From Vibrio crassostreae 9ZC13 (GTDB lineage: Bacteria; Pseudomonadota; Gammaproteobacteria; Enterobacterales; Vibrionaceae): a stretch of DNA of 64,000 nucleotides. The translations under genes and the position numbers were made by a program. The stretch covers positions 539,538 to 603,537 of the forward strand of contig NZ_AJYZ02000019.1 in the NCBI RefSeq assembly GCF_000272045.2, in the 5' to 3' direction. The notes beneath the pieces are model-generated. The model was given only the letters and a program-made list of their open reading frames with translations, made no database searches and was not told the origin of the DNA. Within the stretch, counting starts at the first letter, position 1. Every line of letters starts with the position of its first letter. Positions 17,131-25,024 of the stretch are shown one piece after another.

Positions 17131-18305
17131 TGAAACATATATGGATATTAGTGGGCTTGTTGTTAATGTCCCTTACAACACAGGCACAAGAGCTAACCCA
17201 ATATACTGCTATTCGTGTTCAAAAGGCGCATAAGCTTGCTCAAGATGAACAGGTTAAACAGGCCATTGACGTACTAGCAGGTTTAGAGCTTTCTAAGGGC
17301 TACGACAAAGCGTACGTAGCTCGTATGCTAGGTGTTTTTTACTGGCAAGATGGCAAAACCGATAAGGCGATTAAGCAGCTTACATACGCCGTCGATACCA
17401 ATTTGCTGGTGGATGAACAAGCTTGGATAACGAAGCGTATGCTTGCGGATCTGTTATTAAACGATCAACAGTTCAAAAACGCGCTTCCACATTACTACGA
17501 GTTAGTAAAAACAGCGCCAGAGGCAGAAAAGAAAGACGTGCTTTGGATGCGAATTGCACAAGCGGAATACCAAATCGAAAACTGGTCAAAAGTACTGGTT
17601 GCTATTGGTAATCGCGACAAGTTCAATGCGAAATCAGAACTGTCGCCTCTTTCGCTAAAATTGGGTGCACAACTACAGTTAAAGCAATGGAAGCAATCTA
17701 TTCCAACACTGGAAAGCCTGATTGAACTTCAGCCAGAAAAAGACAACTGGTGGCGTCAACTTGTGGGTATTCAGTTAAGACTAGAGCGTAACCGCGATGC
17801 ATTGAACACACTAGCGTTGGCTGATCTTCAAGGGGTAGAGCTGAAAAACTCAGACCGCCGATTACTGGCTCAGCTTTATGCTAAACGTGGTATTCCAGAG
17901 CGTGCAGCACAAGAGATCGCTAAGTTAGATGATGCGAACAGCGATGTTCAACTCCTGGCTGAGCAAGCAACCTACTGGCAGTTAGCGAAAGAGTGGGACA
18001 GTGCTATTGAAGTATGGACGTTAGCGTCTAAAAAGGACACGCAATATCATTGGAATGTGGCTCAATTACTGGTTCAGCAAGGTTACTACGATCGTGCTCT
18101 GGTTGTTTTGGATAAAGTGAAAGACAAGAACAAGCAAGCTGATGTTGCTTTAGCGAAAGTACGTTCATGGTACAAGCTAAAGAATCTTGATAATGCTCTT
18201 GCTCAAGCGAAACGTGCGAACAACATTGAGCCTTCTTCTGAGGCAAAAGGTTGGATTAAATATCTGACTCAGCTAAGAACGGTAAGTGATAACGGAAACG
18301 TCTAA
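17127..18305 (+). CDS. Exported tetratricopeptide-repeat protein, end of the TonB2 operon
   Basis: 392 aa with a signal peptide ending at TTQA (residue 19). Repeated 34-residue helical hairpins of TPR type follow, for example LGVFYWQDGKTDKAIKQL near residue 68 and LVQQGYYDRALVVLDK near 312. The ATG overlaps the tonB2 stop, so the two are co-translated. A TPR gene in this position is a regular part of vibrio tonB2 clusters. It is likely a periplasmic scaffold, but its partner is unknown. Confidence 0.88.
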   Translation: MMKHIWILVGLLLMSLTTQAQELTQYTAIRVQKAHKLAQDEQVKQAIDVLAGLELSKGYDKAYVARMLGVFYWQDGKTDKAIKQLTYAVDTNLLVDEQAWITKRMLADLLLNDQQFKNALPHYYELVKTAPEAEKKDVLWMRIAQAEYQIENWSKVLVAIGNRDKFNAKSELSPLSLKLGAQLQLKQWKQSIPTLESLIELQPEKDNWWRQLVGIQLRLERNRDALNTLALADLQGVELKNSDRRLLAQLYAKRGIPERAAQEIAKLDDANSDVQLLAEQATYWQLAKEWDSAIEVWTLASKKDTQYHWNVAQLLVQQGYYDRALVVLDKVKDKNKQADVALAKVRSWYKLKNLDNALAQAKRANNIEPSSEAKGWIKYLTQLRTVSDNGNV

Positions 18306-18356
18306 CAGCTCATCGCAAACAGAAGACAAGAACAGCACATAAGAACCAACAAAAGC

Positions 18357-18395
18357 AAAAGGGTGTCATTTGATCGTTCAAATGACACCCTTTTT
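18357..18395. terminator. Strong bidirectional terminator after the TonB2 operon
   Basis: A perfect 17-bp inverted repeat (18357-18373 with 18378-18394) has a TCGT loop and flanking A and T tracts. It lies between converging genes. Confidence 0.93.
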
Positions 18396-18466
18396 AATTC
18401 TAGCGACTTAAACTCACCTTGAGACTTTAGCTCATCTAGCGTTATTGTTCGATTGGCCTGGATTGA

Positions 18467-18787
18467 TTAAGGCTCGCACATCGTGCCACTAAGCGTCGCA
18501 CTTTGAATTGCGCCACTGGTGTTAGCGACCCAGTTAATGGTGCAGTCTCGATAAGGGTTCTTAAAGGCATGTAAAGTGTAACCATTATCTAGTGGTTTCT
18601 TCGTCTCAACCCAAGCATAGTTTCGAGATGCCCAAAAGCTGATAGGACGTGAGCGTTCGGTTAGATACTGCTCTTGTGCATCGGTTATGTCTGAACCGAT
18701 GTATTCTTGGACGTGCTCTTCTGTACTGCTCATTTGGCTACTGCACGCTGTTACGAGCGCTGTAAAAGCCAAAACAATAATACGCAT
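18467..18787 (-). CDS. Small predicted lipoprotein
   Basis: 106 aa. The lipobox VTACSS puts the lipidated Cys near residue 15, and Ser at +2 suggests outer-membrane sorting. The mature part has two further Cys (in YRDCTINW and TMCEP) that could form a disulfide. No family recognised. The ribosome site is AAGGGA. It is monocistronic, between the TonB2 operon and the Fur-linked metal operon, with no sign of a role in either. Confidence 0.75.
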   Translation of the reverse strand: MRIIVLAFTALVTACSSQMSSTEEHVQEYIGSDITDAQEQYLTERSRPISFWASRNYAWVETKKPLDNGYTLHAFKNPYRDCTINWVANTSGAIQSATLSGTMCEP

Positions 18788-19239
18788 TTCAAAATCCCTT
18801 TAAGCCTAATTAGCTATCGTTAAATCGGTTATTCGTCTGTATTTAACAAACTGCATCAACCGAAGAGTCCGCCGTTTGTGTATGATCTTCAAAATGTTCC
18901 AAAGATCAAATAGCTCTGAAGGTTAATAGTCATGAAGCTTAAATAGCTCCAACTTTCATTCCTTAAAGCCACAACTGCTACCTTAAACCAACCTCAATCA
19001 AGCATGTTGATATTGAGATTTTTTTGAGGTTTGACCTTACTATCGATGACCTCAAATACAAGCTATCCATTCCCTTTAGTACAAGTTAGCAAGAATATGC
19101 ATACAGTTCGATTACTTCCCATGTAATGTTATGTAAATTTCCTTACGCCGCTCGGCAAACGTAAACAATGTAAATTGAATGCCAATACGAATGATTATCA
19201 ACTAAATTGTCGCCATAAAATTTATAGGTATTGGTTTGT
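18788..19239. other. Intergenic region with an orphan hairpin and a Fur box
   Basis: 452 bases without a protein gene. A terminator-like hairpin lies at 18993-19025: CTCAATCAA paired with TTGATATTGAG, then ATTTTTTT. It has no gene before it on the + strand. The Fur-like box is at 19181-19199. A small RNA ending at 19025 is possible but unproven. Confidence 0.5.
19181..19199. promoter_or_regulatory. Fur-like box upstream of the metal operon
   Basis: GCCAATACGAATGATTATC matches the Fur consensus at about 13 of 19 positions; the right half is the stronger. It is 40 bp before the PepSY gene start. Confidence 0.68.
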
Positions 19240-19869
19240 ATGTCGTTAAAAAGTAGGGCGGTTCAGTCATGGGCTCGTCGACTTCATGTTTATATTTCTA
19301 TGGCGCTTCTGTTCGTGGTTCTTTTTTTCTCAGTAACCGGTATCACCCTGAACCGACCTGAGTTATTTGAATCAAGCCAACCCAATATCCAACGCTCTAC
19401 GCTAACGCTTCCTACAAGTTTATTTACGGTTCAAGACGGACGTTTAAAAGCTGACGAGACAGCCTTTGAAACGTTTCTGTTCGAAGAAGCCAACCTCTCC
19501 GGCGTTCCTTCTGGTTTGGACATCTATGCAGAGATTGAAGATGGTGAGTTGCTCATCGGTGAGGTATCTATGGACTTCAAAGGACCCGGCTACAACGCTT
19601 CCGTTTTTGTTGACGTTACGTCTGAGTTTGTAGAAGTCGAAACCACTAATTACGGCGTTATCGCATTGTTGAACGATCTGCATAAAGGTCGTAACAGCGG
19701 TGAAGTATGGAAATGGTTTATCGATATCACTGCGCTATTGATGATCTTCTTTGTGCTTACTGGCGTGTGCTTACTGTTACCTAAGAAAAAGACGCTTAAT
19801 ACTTCCATCAAATGGACGGTGTTTGGGTCTGCAATCTCATTGGTTATCTATTTTGTCGCCGTGCCTTAA
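19240..19869 (+). CDS. Small PepSY-associated transmembrane protein, possible haem-dependent metal reductase
   Basis: 209 aa; I start at the ATG at 19240 because an in-frame TTG at 19231 has no better ribosome site. Three hydrophobic helices lie near residues 17-38, 157-180 and 188-207. A periplasmic domain of about 115 residues sits after the first. His16 in RRLHVYIS and His148 in NDLHKGRN sit at the membrane faces, as in PepSY_TM proteins that bind haem and reduce ferric siderophores at the inner membrane (FoxB type). It is much shorter than those enzymes, so reductase activity is inference. First gene of a Fur-boxed operon. Confidence 0.75.
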   Translation: MSLKSRAVQSWARRLHVYISMALLFVVLFFSVTGITLNRPELFESSQPNIQRSTLTLPTSLFTVQDGRLKADETAFETFLFEEANLSGVPSGLDIYAEIEDGELLIGEVSMDFKGPGYNASVFVDVTSEFVEVETTNYGVIALLNDLHKGRNSGEVWKWFIDITALLMIFFVLTGVCLLLPKKKTLNTSIKWTVFGSAISLVIYFVAVP

Positions 19870-19940
19870 CGCTTGATTCGATTGATGAATCGGATTGAAG
19901 AGCGAACTTAAGGTTAAACGGATTTAAAAGGTTGTTAAAA

Positions 19941-20459
19941 ATGAAAAAAATGAACTGGAGCAAGGCGCTTCTTGCTTTATCTCTTTTGCCAAGCCTAGGT
20001 ATGGCACAAGCGATTCCTGATACGGCAAAACTGGATGTCAGCTTTGAGCTTCCAAAGATTGATACCTCTATGTATGCACGTCCTTATGTGGCGGTGTGGG
20101 TAGAGAATAGCGAACGAAAGTCAGTGAAAACCATCGAGCTTTGGGTCGGTAAAGACGAATGGCTTAAGGATCTGCGCAGCTGGTGGAGAAAGGTTGGCCG
20201 TTACGATCGTGAACTGGTTGATGCTGTGACGTCTGCAACACGTCCTGCTGGCCAGTACCGTTTCGTGTGGGATGGTAAGAGCGACAGCGGTGAAACGTTA
20301 GAACAAGGCGAGTACACGGTTCATATCGAAGTGGTTCGTGAACACGGTGGCCGTAATTACCTTCGCCAAAAAGTATCACTCGCAGATTCAAACATATCTT
20401 ACGAATTAAAAGCAACGGAAGAGACGGGTGAAATCACCCTGAACTACATCGCTAAATAG
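19941..20459 (+). CDS. Exported DUF2271 protein
   Basis: 172 aa from the ATG at 19941 (a TTG at 19932 is in frame). The signal peptide ends at GMAQA (residue 22). The mature part looks like a small beta-sandwich: AVWVENSERKSVKTIELWVGK and an RFVWDGKSDSGETL stretch near residue 110 that resembles FlgD-type Ig folds. DUF2271 genes commonly accompany PepSY membrane proteins. Role unknown; probably a periplasmic partner of the preceding protein. Followed by a tandem repeat. Confidence 0.78.
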   Translation: MKKMNWSKALLALSLLPSLGMAQAIPDTAKLDVSFELPKIDTSMYARPYVAVWVENSERKSVKTIELWVGKDEWLKDLRSWWRKVGRYDRELVDAVTSATRPAGQYRFVWDGKSDSGETLEQGEYTVHIEVVREHGGRNYLRQKVSLADSNISYELKATEETGEITLNYIAK

Positions 20460-20510
20460 TAAGTGCGAACAGTAACTAGTAAGTACGAACAGTAACTAGT
20501 AAGTACGAAC
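20460..20510 (+). repeat. Short tandem repeat, 20-bp unit, about 2.5 copies
   Basis: The unit TAAGTACGAACAGTAACTAG occurs at 20460-20479 (one change), 20480-20499 and in part at 20500-20510. It lies between the DUF2271 and DUF4198 genes and begins on the last stop codon's flank. Each unit carries stop codons in more than one frame. Confidence 0.9.
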
Positions 20511-20597
20511 TAAAACCAAGCTGAACAGAATAGACAGTGGTCATCGTAGGCTCAGATAGAGCGACACGGCTAACAATTATGAATAATGGAATTGAAC

Positions 20598-21434
20598 ATG
20601 ATGAAACAGACAAAAATCAAAGCACTTGCTCTAGCGGGTGTGATGGCATTCGGCCTAGCAGCAACGACAACGGCACAAGCTCACCCACGTTGGATTTTGC
20701 CATCTCACTTTACTGTATCTAAAGAAGGTGGTGATTGGCTAACGTTCGATGTTACTGCGTCTCACGGTACGTTTGTTTTTGATAAGCCTGCTGGCAGCGA
20801 AAATGCTCATGTCATCATGCCCGATGGCCGCAGCGAGCGTCCTAACTTCGTTATTCGTGGCAAGCGTCGTTCAATCTTCGACTTCTATTTTGAAGAAGAA
20901 GGTACACACAAAGTGGCGATCAACAACCAGCCGTCTTACTACACGCAATACAAAGCGGGTCGCCGTGACACGGTGAAGTGGATTAAAGCAAACAAAGCTG
21001 AGCGTGACTCAGTTCTACCTGAAAAGTCACGTGACGTGGTAACGCAGATCAGCTTCACTCGTGCAGAAAGCTACATCACGGTAGGTAAGCCAACGGATTC
21101 AGTGTTCAAAATTGAAGGCAAGCTTCTAGAAATGAAGCCTGTGACACACCCTTCAGATATCGTTGAAGGCGAACCTGTGACATTCCAGTTCTTCTACAAC
21201 GGTGAAATCCAGAAAGACGTGAAAGCGGAGATTACTCGTGAAGGTACGCTTTACCGCAACCACCAAGAGCAGATTGATGTGGTGAGTGATGAGAACGGTG
21301 AAATCACGTTTACTCCAGACGTAGCAGGTCGTTACGTAATGAAAGCGAACTACAAAGGTGAGTTGATTGACAACCCACTGGCAGACAAAGCAAGCACGAA
21401 CGTTCACCTAACGTTCGAAGCGCTGCTTCAATAG
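20598..21434 (+). CDS. Exported DUF4198 protein with predicted N-terminal histidine
   Basis: 278 aa from the ATG at 20598 (GGA seven bases upstream; an in-frame ATG at 20586 is less well placed). The signal peptide ends in the motif AQA at residues 26-28, so the mature protein should begin with His29 (HPRW). DUF4198 belongs to the NikM-like group of extracytoplasmic beta proteins linked to metal transport. The middle is rich in charged residues. The C-terminal part carries a bacterial Ig-like repeat (GEPVTFQFFYNGE, DENGEITFTPDVAGRYVMKA). An exposed N-terminal His could bind Cu, Ni, Zn or Fe. Confidence 0.82.
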   Translation: MMKQTKIKALALAGVMAFGLAATTTAQAHPRWILPSHFTVSKEGGDWLTFDVTASHGTFVFDKPAGSENAHVIMPDGRSERPNFVIRGKRRSIFDFYFEEEGTHKVAINNQPSYYTQYKAGRRDTVKWIKANKAERDSVLPEKSRDVVTQISFTRAESYITVGKPTDSVFKIEGKLLEMKPVTHPSDIVEGEPVTFQFFYNGEIQKDVKAEITREGTLYRNHQEQIDVVSDENGEITFTPDVAGRYVMKANYKGELIDNPLADKASTNVHLTFEALLQ

Positions 21435-21480
21435 TCTGTGATATCGGGGCTAGATCCCTGATTAAGAATCAAAAAAACTT

Positions 21481-21503
21481 AAGGGCTCATTTGAGCCCTT
21501 TAT
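21481..21503. terminator. Hairpin inside the metal operon
   Basis: AAGGGCTC (21481-21488) pairs with GAGCCCTT (21493-21500) around ATTT. The + side has only a weak T tract, while a 7-A run precedes the stem. It could be a partial terminator or attenuator that lowers expression of the downstream ABC genes. Confidence 0.6.
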
Positions 21504-21550
21504 CGCTCAGTTTACTTCTGAGAATTTGCACTGTGGCTAGGGTACGAACC

Positions 21551-21886
21551 ATGACAATAAAAACAAAACTTAACGCTTTAATGACTCCTTGCTTAGCATT
21601 GGGACTTGGTTTCGCTGTATTACCTGCGCAAGCACACTTTCCACTGATGAGCTGCTGGTTTGAAGGTAAGACTGTTGCTTGTGAAGCGGGTTATTCGGAT
21701 GGCAGCAAAGCGATTGATTACGCAGTTGAGATGTACGATTACGAAGACAACTTGATTGCAAAAGAGATGACAGATAAACGTTCTATCGTTGAATTCCCAC
21801 ATCCTGACACTGAGTTCTACCTTGTGTTCGATTCAGGTCATGAGTTTCCAGTTGAAGTTGATGTTGTAGAGATCAGTGAAAAATGA
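21551..21886 (+). CDS. Small exported protein, NikL/CbiL-like, predicted N-terminal histidine
   Basis: 111 aa from the ATG at 21551, the only start that gives a clean signal peptide. That peptide ends in AQA at residues 26-28, leaving His29 (HFPLMSCW) as the mature first residue. Cys35 and Cys44 flank FEGKTV and could form a disulfide. GYSDGSKAI, followed by VEMYDYEDNLIAKEMTD and a terminal FVF-type strand before DSGHEFPVEV, recalls the short periplasmic components of Ni/Co importers (from memory, not a search). It overlaps the next gene by 4 bases. Confidence 0.7.
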   Translation: MTIKTKLNALMTPCLALGLGFAVLPAQAHFPLMSCWFEGKTVACEAGYSDGSKAIDYAVEMYDYEDNLIAKEMTDKRSIVEFPHPDTEFYLVFDSGHEFPVEVDVVEISEK

Positions 21887-22461
21887 TGATTCAAAGCGTA
21901 CGTGCTGATACGGGCGGCAGAGAGGGCAAATGGGTAGGACTGATCATTGTGTTCATCCTTTGCTTTGCAACTGTCGCAATCCCATTTCATCAGGCTGAAT
22001 CCCACGTTAAAGCAGTGCTTGATCATCAAATTCTAGTGACTGATGTTGAACAAGAAAACTTGGCGATGCTATCAGAGCTGCGTTTAGCGCATGAAGAAAT
22101 CCGTGACCTGCGCATGGACTCAGATGGTGAATGGCCGAGTGTTGCATCACTTAAAGATGAATGGGTTGCCCCGTTTGTAGAAGATCAGAGTTGGAAGCGC
22201 AAAGGTTCTCATGCTTGGGTACTGGACGAGCGTGGTTATTACTTTTCTACTCCAAGTGAACAAGCTACGCCTACCGATCATGGTTTTGCGGATTCCTTTA
22301 TTTTAAATGCGAACAGCGTTTCTCCTGAAATCTGGATCTTCTTGGGCGGTGTAGCGAAACAGCCCGCTACTTTTAACCAACACACGCTAGAGTCTACGGG
22401 TTGGAAAATGGTCGTGAACGAATCAGAAATTGAACAGCATCATGAAAGCGATGCTCACTAA
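21883..22461 (+). CDS. Membrane-anchored DUF6162-type protein with His-rich tail
   Basis: 192 aa. One transmembrane helix lies near residues 17-37, after a short cytoplasmic N-terminus (GGREGKW). A periplasmic region follows: a helical first part (VEQENLAMLSELRLAHEEI) and a domain with SHAWVLDERGYYFS. The last 13 residues contain HH and a final H, so a metal-binding tail is plausible. I believe this is the family named DUF6162, which recurs with ZnuABC-like genes. The start overlaps the previous stop, and znuA-like follows after 16 bases. Confidence 0.68.
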   Translation: MMIQSVRADTGGREGKWVGLIIVFILCFATVAIPFHQAESHVKAVLDHQILVTDVEQENLAMLSELRLAHEEIRDLRMDSDGEWPSVASLKDEWVAPFVEDQSWKRKGSHAWVLDERGYYFSTPSEQATPTDHGFADSFILNANSVSPEIWIFLGGVAKQPATFNQHTLESTGWKMVVNESEIEQHHESDAH

Positions 22462-22477
22462 TAATAAGAGAATTACT

Positions 22478-23413
22478 ATGCGAATTATGACTCTGTTCAT
22501 GTCGTTATTAGCGGTGTTCATGGCACCCAATGCATTGGCAAAAGAATATAAGATCGACAGCAACAAGCTGACGATTGGTATCACACTTCAACCTTACTAC
22601 AGCTACGTGAAAGCCGTGGTAGGTGACAAAGTGAACATTCTTCCTTTGGTTGACGCAGGTTTCAACCCACATAACTACTTACCACAACCCAATGATTTAA
22701 AACGATTGAGCCAAATGGATGCAATCGTAGTAAACGGTATTGGTCACGATGACTTTGCGCTTAAAGTGATTTCAGCAGCGCAACGTGATGACTTAGTCGT
22801 GATCGAAGCAAACAAAGAAGTGCCTCTACTTCCTGCTCTTGGTCAGTCTGTTGGTCAAGGTGCCGTTAACCCACATACCTTTGTTGGGCTTTCGACAACA
22901 ATTCAAAAGGTTTACACCATCGCGAGTGAGGTCTCTAAGCTCGACCCTGACAACGCGGCTTTTTATCGTAAGAATGCACGTAAATACGCAAAGCAATTTC
23001 GCTTTATGAAGCGCGATGCGATGTTGTCATTAGGTGAGTTAGATACTTCAGGTATGAAGGTGGCGACCACGCACAATGCGTATGGCTACATCCTTCAAGA
23101 ATTTGGAGTGGATGTTGCGGCGGTGATTGAGCCTGCACACGGTGTTGAACCAAGTGCGAGCCAGTTGCAAGAAACGATCGAAAAGATCCGCGCATCGGGC
23201 ATTGATGTTCTGTTTTACGAGTTAAACATGCCAAACCGTTTTGTTGACACAATTGAAGCGGAAACAGGCGTTCAGCTTTATCGTTTTTCTCACATGACGC
23301 ACGGTGAATATGAAGACGATAAAGTCGAAGTTGAGATGAAGAAGAACCTAGAGACGTTAATCGAAGCCATGAAATTTGCGGCGGCGAACCAAGCTAAAAG
23401 CGGGAACGCATAA
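22478..23413 (+). CDS. Metal ABC transporter substrate-binding protein, ZnuA/TroA-like
   Basis: 311 aa from the ATG at 22478; an in-frame ATG at 22430 lies inside the previous gene. The signal peptide ends near NALA (residue 21). Cluster A-I ligands are visible: His65 in NPHNYLP, His133 in NPHTFVG and His199 in THNAYGY. That is the three-His pattern of Zn(II) and Zn-like binders. A fourth ligand would come from the YRFSHMTHGEYEDD region. It lacks the long His/Asp-rich loop of ZnuA, so the metal is not fixed by sequence. It delivers metal to the permease at 24147. Confidence 0.88.
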   Translation: MRIMTLFMSLLAVFMAPNALAKEYKIDSNKLTIGITLQPYYSYVKAVVGDKVNILPLVDAGFNPHNYLPQPNDLKRLSQMDAIVVNGIGHDDFALKVISAAQRDDLVVIEANKEVPLLPALGQSVGQGAVNPHTFVGLSTTIQKVYTIASEVSKLDPDNAAFYRKNARKYAKQFRFMKRDAMLSLGELDTSGMKVATTHNAYGYILQEFGVDVAAVIEPAHGVEPSASQLQETIEKIRASGIDVLFYELNMPNRFVDTIEAETGVQLYRFSHMTHGEYEDDKVEVEMKKNLETLIEAMKFAAANQAKSGNA

Positions 23414-24147
23414 TGTTAGGTCCATCAATCTCAATTAATAAACTCGGTCTGCAATACGATAACAACGTAATTCTTGATGATATCTCGCTCGAACTTAAAG
23501 CGGGCGAGTGTCATGTGATCATGGGGCCAAACGGTGGCGGTAAAACTTCATTACTGCGCTCTGTGCTTGGCCTTACGCCTTTCTCTGGCCAAATCAATAT
23601 CCACTGGCCAGAAAAGCAGAGTATTGGTTACGTACCTCAAAAAGCGACCTTCGAGTCTAGCTTGCCTTTGACTGTAATGGACTTCGTACTGCTTAACCAA
23701 ACACGAATCCCATTGTTTTGGCGTCGTAAATCTAAGCAATTGGATCTTGCACTCGCACAATTAGATCGCGTTGGTATGGTTACTCGTAGCGACCGCCGCA
23801 TGGGACAGTTATCGGGTGGTGAGCAGCAACGCGTGCTGTTTGCCCAAGCGCTATTAGATAACCCAAGTCTACTGGTGTTGGATGAACCAACCACGGGTAT
23901 GGACGAGCAGGGCGTTCGTTATCTTGAATCGTTAATTCGTGAATGTGTTAGTGAAGGTCGTACGATCCTTGCGGTACACCACGATGTCACGGCAGTGCGT
24001 CGACTCGAAGCGAACGTACATGTTGTGAATCGATTCTTGGTTGATAGTGGCCCACACGAACAAGTCTTACACCCAAGTAAAATCGAGAGCCTGTTCCAGC
24101 ACTACAGCAGTGGCTCTGCGATGACCAAATCGAAGGAGGTTGCGTAA
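23413..24147 (+). CDS. Metal ABC transporter ATP-binding protein, ZnuC-like
   Basis: 244 aa. The nucleotide-binding domain has Walker A GPNGGGKTS near residue 39 and the Q-loop in YVPQKAT. The ABC signature is LSGGEQQRV near residue 134, Walker B LLVLDEPTTG near 155, and the switch His in AVHHD. It powers import through the permease encoded next. Start and stop codons overlap with both neighbours by one base, so the three ABC genes are tightly coupled. Confidence 0.92.
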   Translation: MLGPSISINKLGLQYDNNVILDDISLELKAGECHVIMGPNGGGKTSLLRSVLGLTPFSGQINIHWPEKQSIGYVPQKATFESSLPLTVMDFVLLNQTRIPLFWRRKSKQLDLALAQLDRVGMVTRSDRRMGQLSGGEQQRVLFAQALLDNPSLLVLDEPTTGMDEQGVRYLESLIRECVSEGRTILAVHHDVTAVRRLEANVHVVNRFLVDSGPHEQVLHPSKIESLFQHYSSGSAMTKSKEVA

Positions 24148-25022
24148 TGGATTGGTTACGACAACTAGCCATTAGTAGCGTGGAAGCGGGCTGGTTATCA
24201 GACAGTTTCATGTATGCCTTCATGGTCAATGCTTTGGTTGCAGCGTTACTACTTGGTCCTCTGTTAGGTGGTCTGGGTACTTTGGTGATTGCCAAGCGTC
24301 TGGCTTTCTTCTCAGAAGCCGTCGGCCACGCAGCGTTAACCGGTATCGCTATTGGTGTTTTGCTTGGCGAGCCACCAGAAAACCCAATTATTGGTCTGTT
24401 TAGCTTCTGTATGATCTTCGCTCTGCTTCTTCACTTTGTAAGAAACAGGACCAACGTTCCATACGATACCTTAGTGGGTGTTTTCCTTGCGCTAGCGTTG
24501 GCTGTGGGTGCGGCGTTACTGATGTATGTTGCTCGTAAGATCAATATCCACATGCTTGAAAACGTACTGTTTGGCTCGATTCTTACGGTAACAGACCAAG
24601 ACTTAGCGATTCTCGCAGGTAGCTGCGCGATCATCATCTTGCTCTTGATACCGACATTCAACCGCATTCTCCTGACTTGTATCAGCCCTGATATAGCTAA
24701 GGTTCGTGGTTACAACACCAGCTTTTACGATTACTTGTTTGTCATGATGATCACCTTAGTGACAATTGCAGCGGTGAAGATCGTAGGTGCAGTTCTAGTG
24801 GGTGCGTTATTGTTGATTCCAGGTGCGACCGCTCGATTGTTAACTAAACGTATGGGGAGCTTTGTTCTCTTGTCGGCATTACTCGCAACCATCGCATGTT
24901 TGGTTGGAACCGTGTTGCCTATGGAACTCAAACTGCCAGTGCCATCGGGCGCTTCAATCATCATTGTTTCTGCAACGTTTTTCCTAGCAGCAACGCTATA
25001 CCGAATTGTAAGAAAGGCGTAA
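24147..25022 (+). CDS. Metal ABC transporter permease, ZnuB/ABC-3 family
   Basis: 291 aa with about eight hydrophobic helices. The family signatures GGLGTLVIAKRLAFFSEAVG near residue 45 and GALLLIPGATARLL near residue 215 are present. It forms the inner-membrane channel for the metal bound by the protein at 22478. It ends two bases before the next gene. Confidence 0.92.
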   Translation: MDWLRQLAISSVEAGWLSDSFMYAFMVNALVAALLLGPLLGGLGTLVIAKRLAFFSEAVGHAALTGIAIGVLLGEPPENPIIGLFSFCMIFALLLHFVRNRTNVPYDTLVGVFLALALAVGAALLMYVARKINIHMLENVLFGSILTVTDQDLAILAGSCAIIILLLIPTFNRILLTCISPDIAKVRGYNTSFYDYLFVMMITLVTIAAVKIVGAVLVGALLLIPGATARLLTKRMGSFVLLSALLATIACLVGTVLPMELKLPVPSGASIIIVSATFFLAATLYRIVRKA

Positions 25023-25024
25023 TC

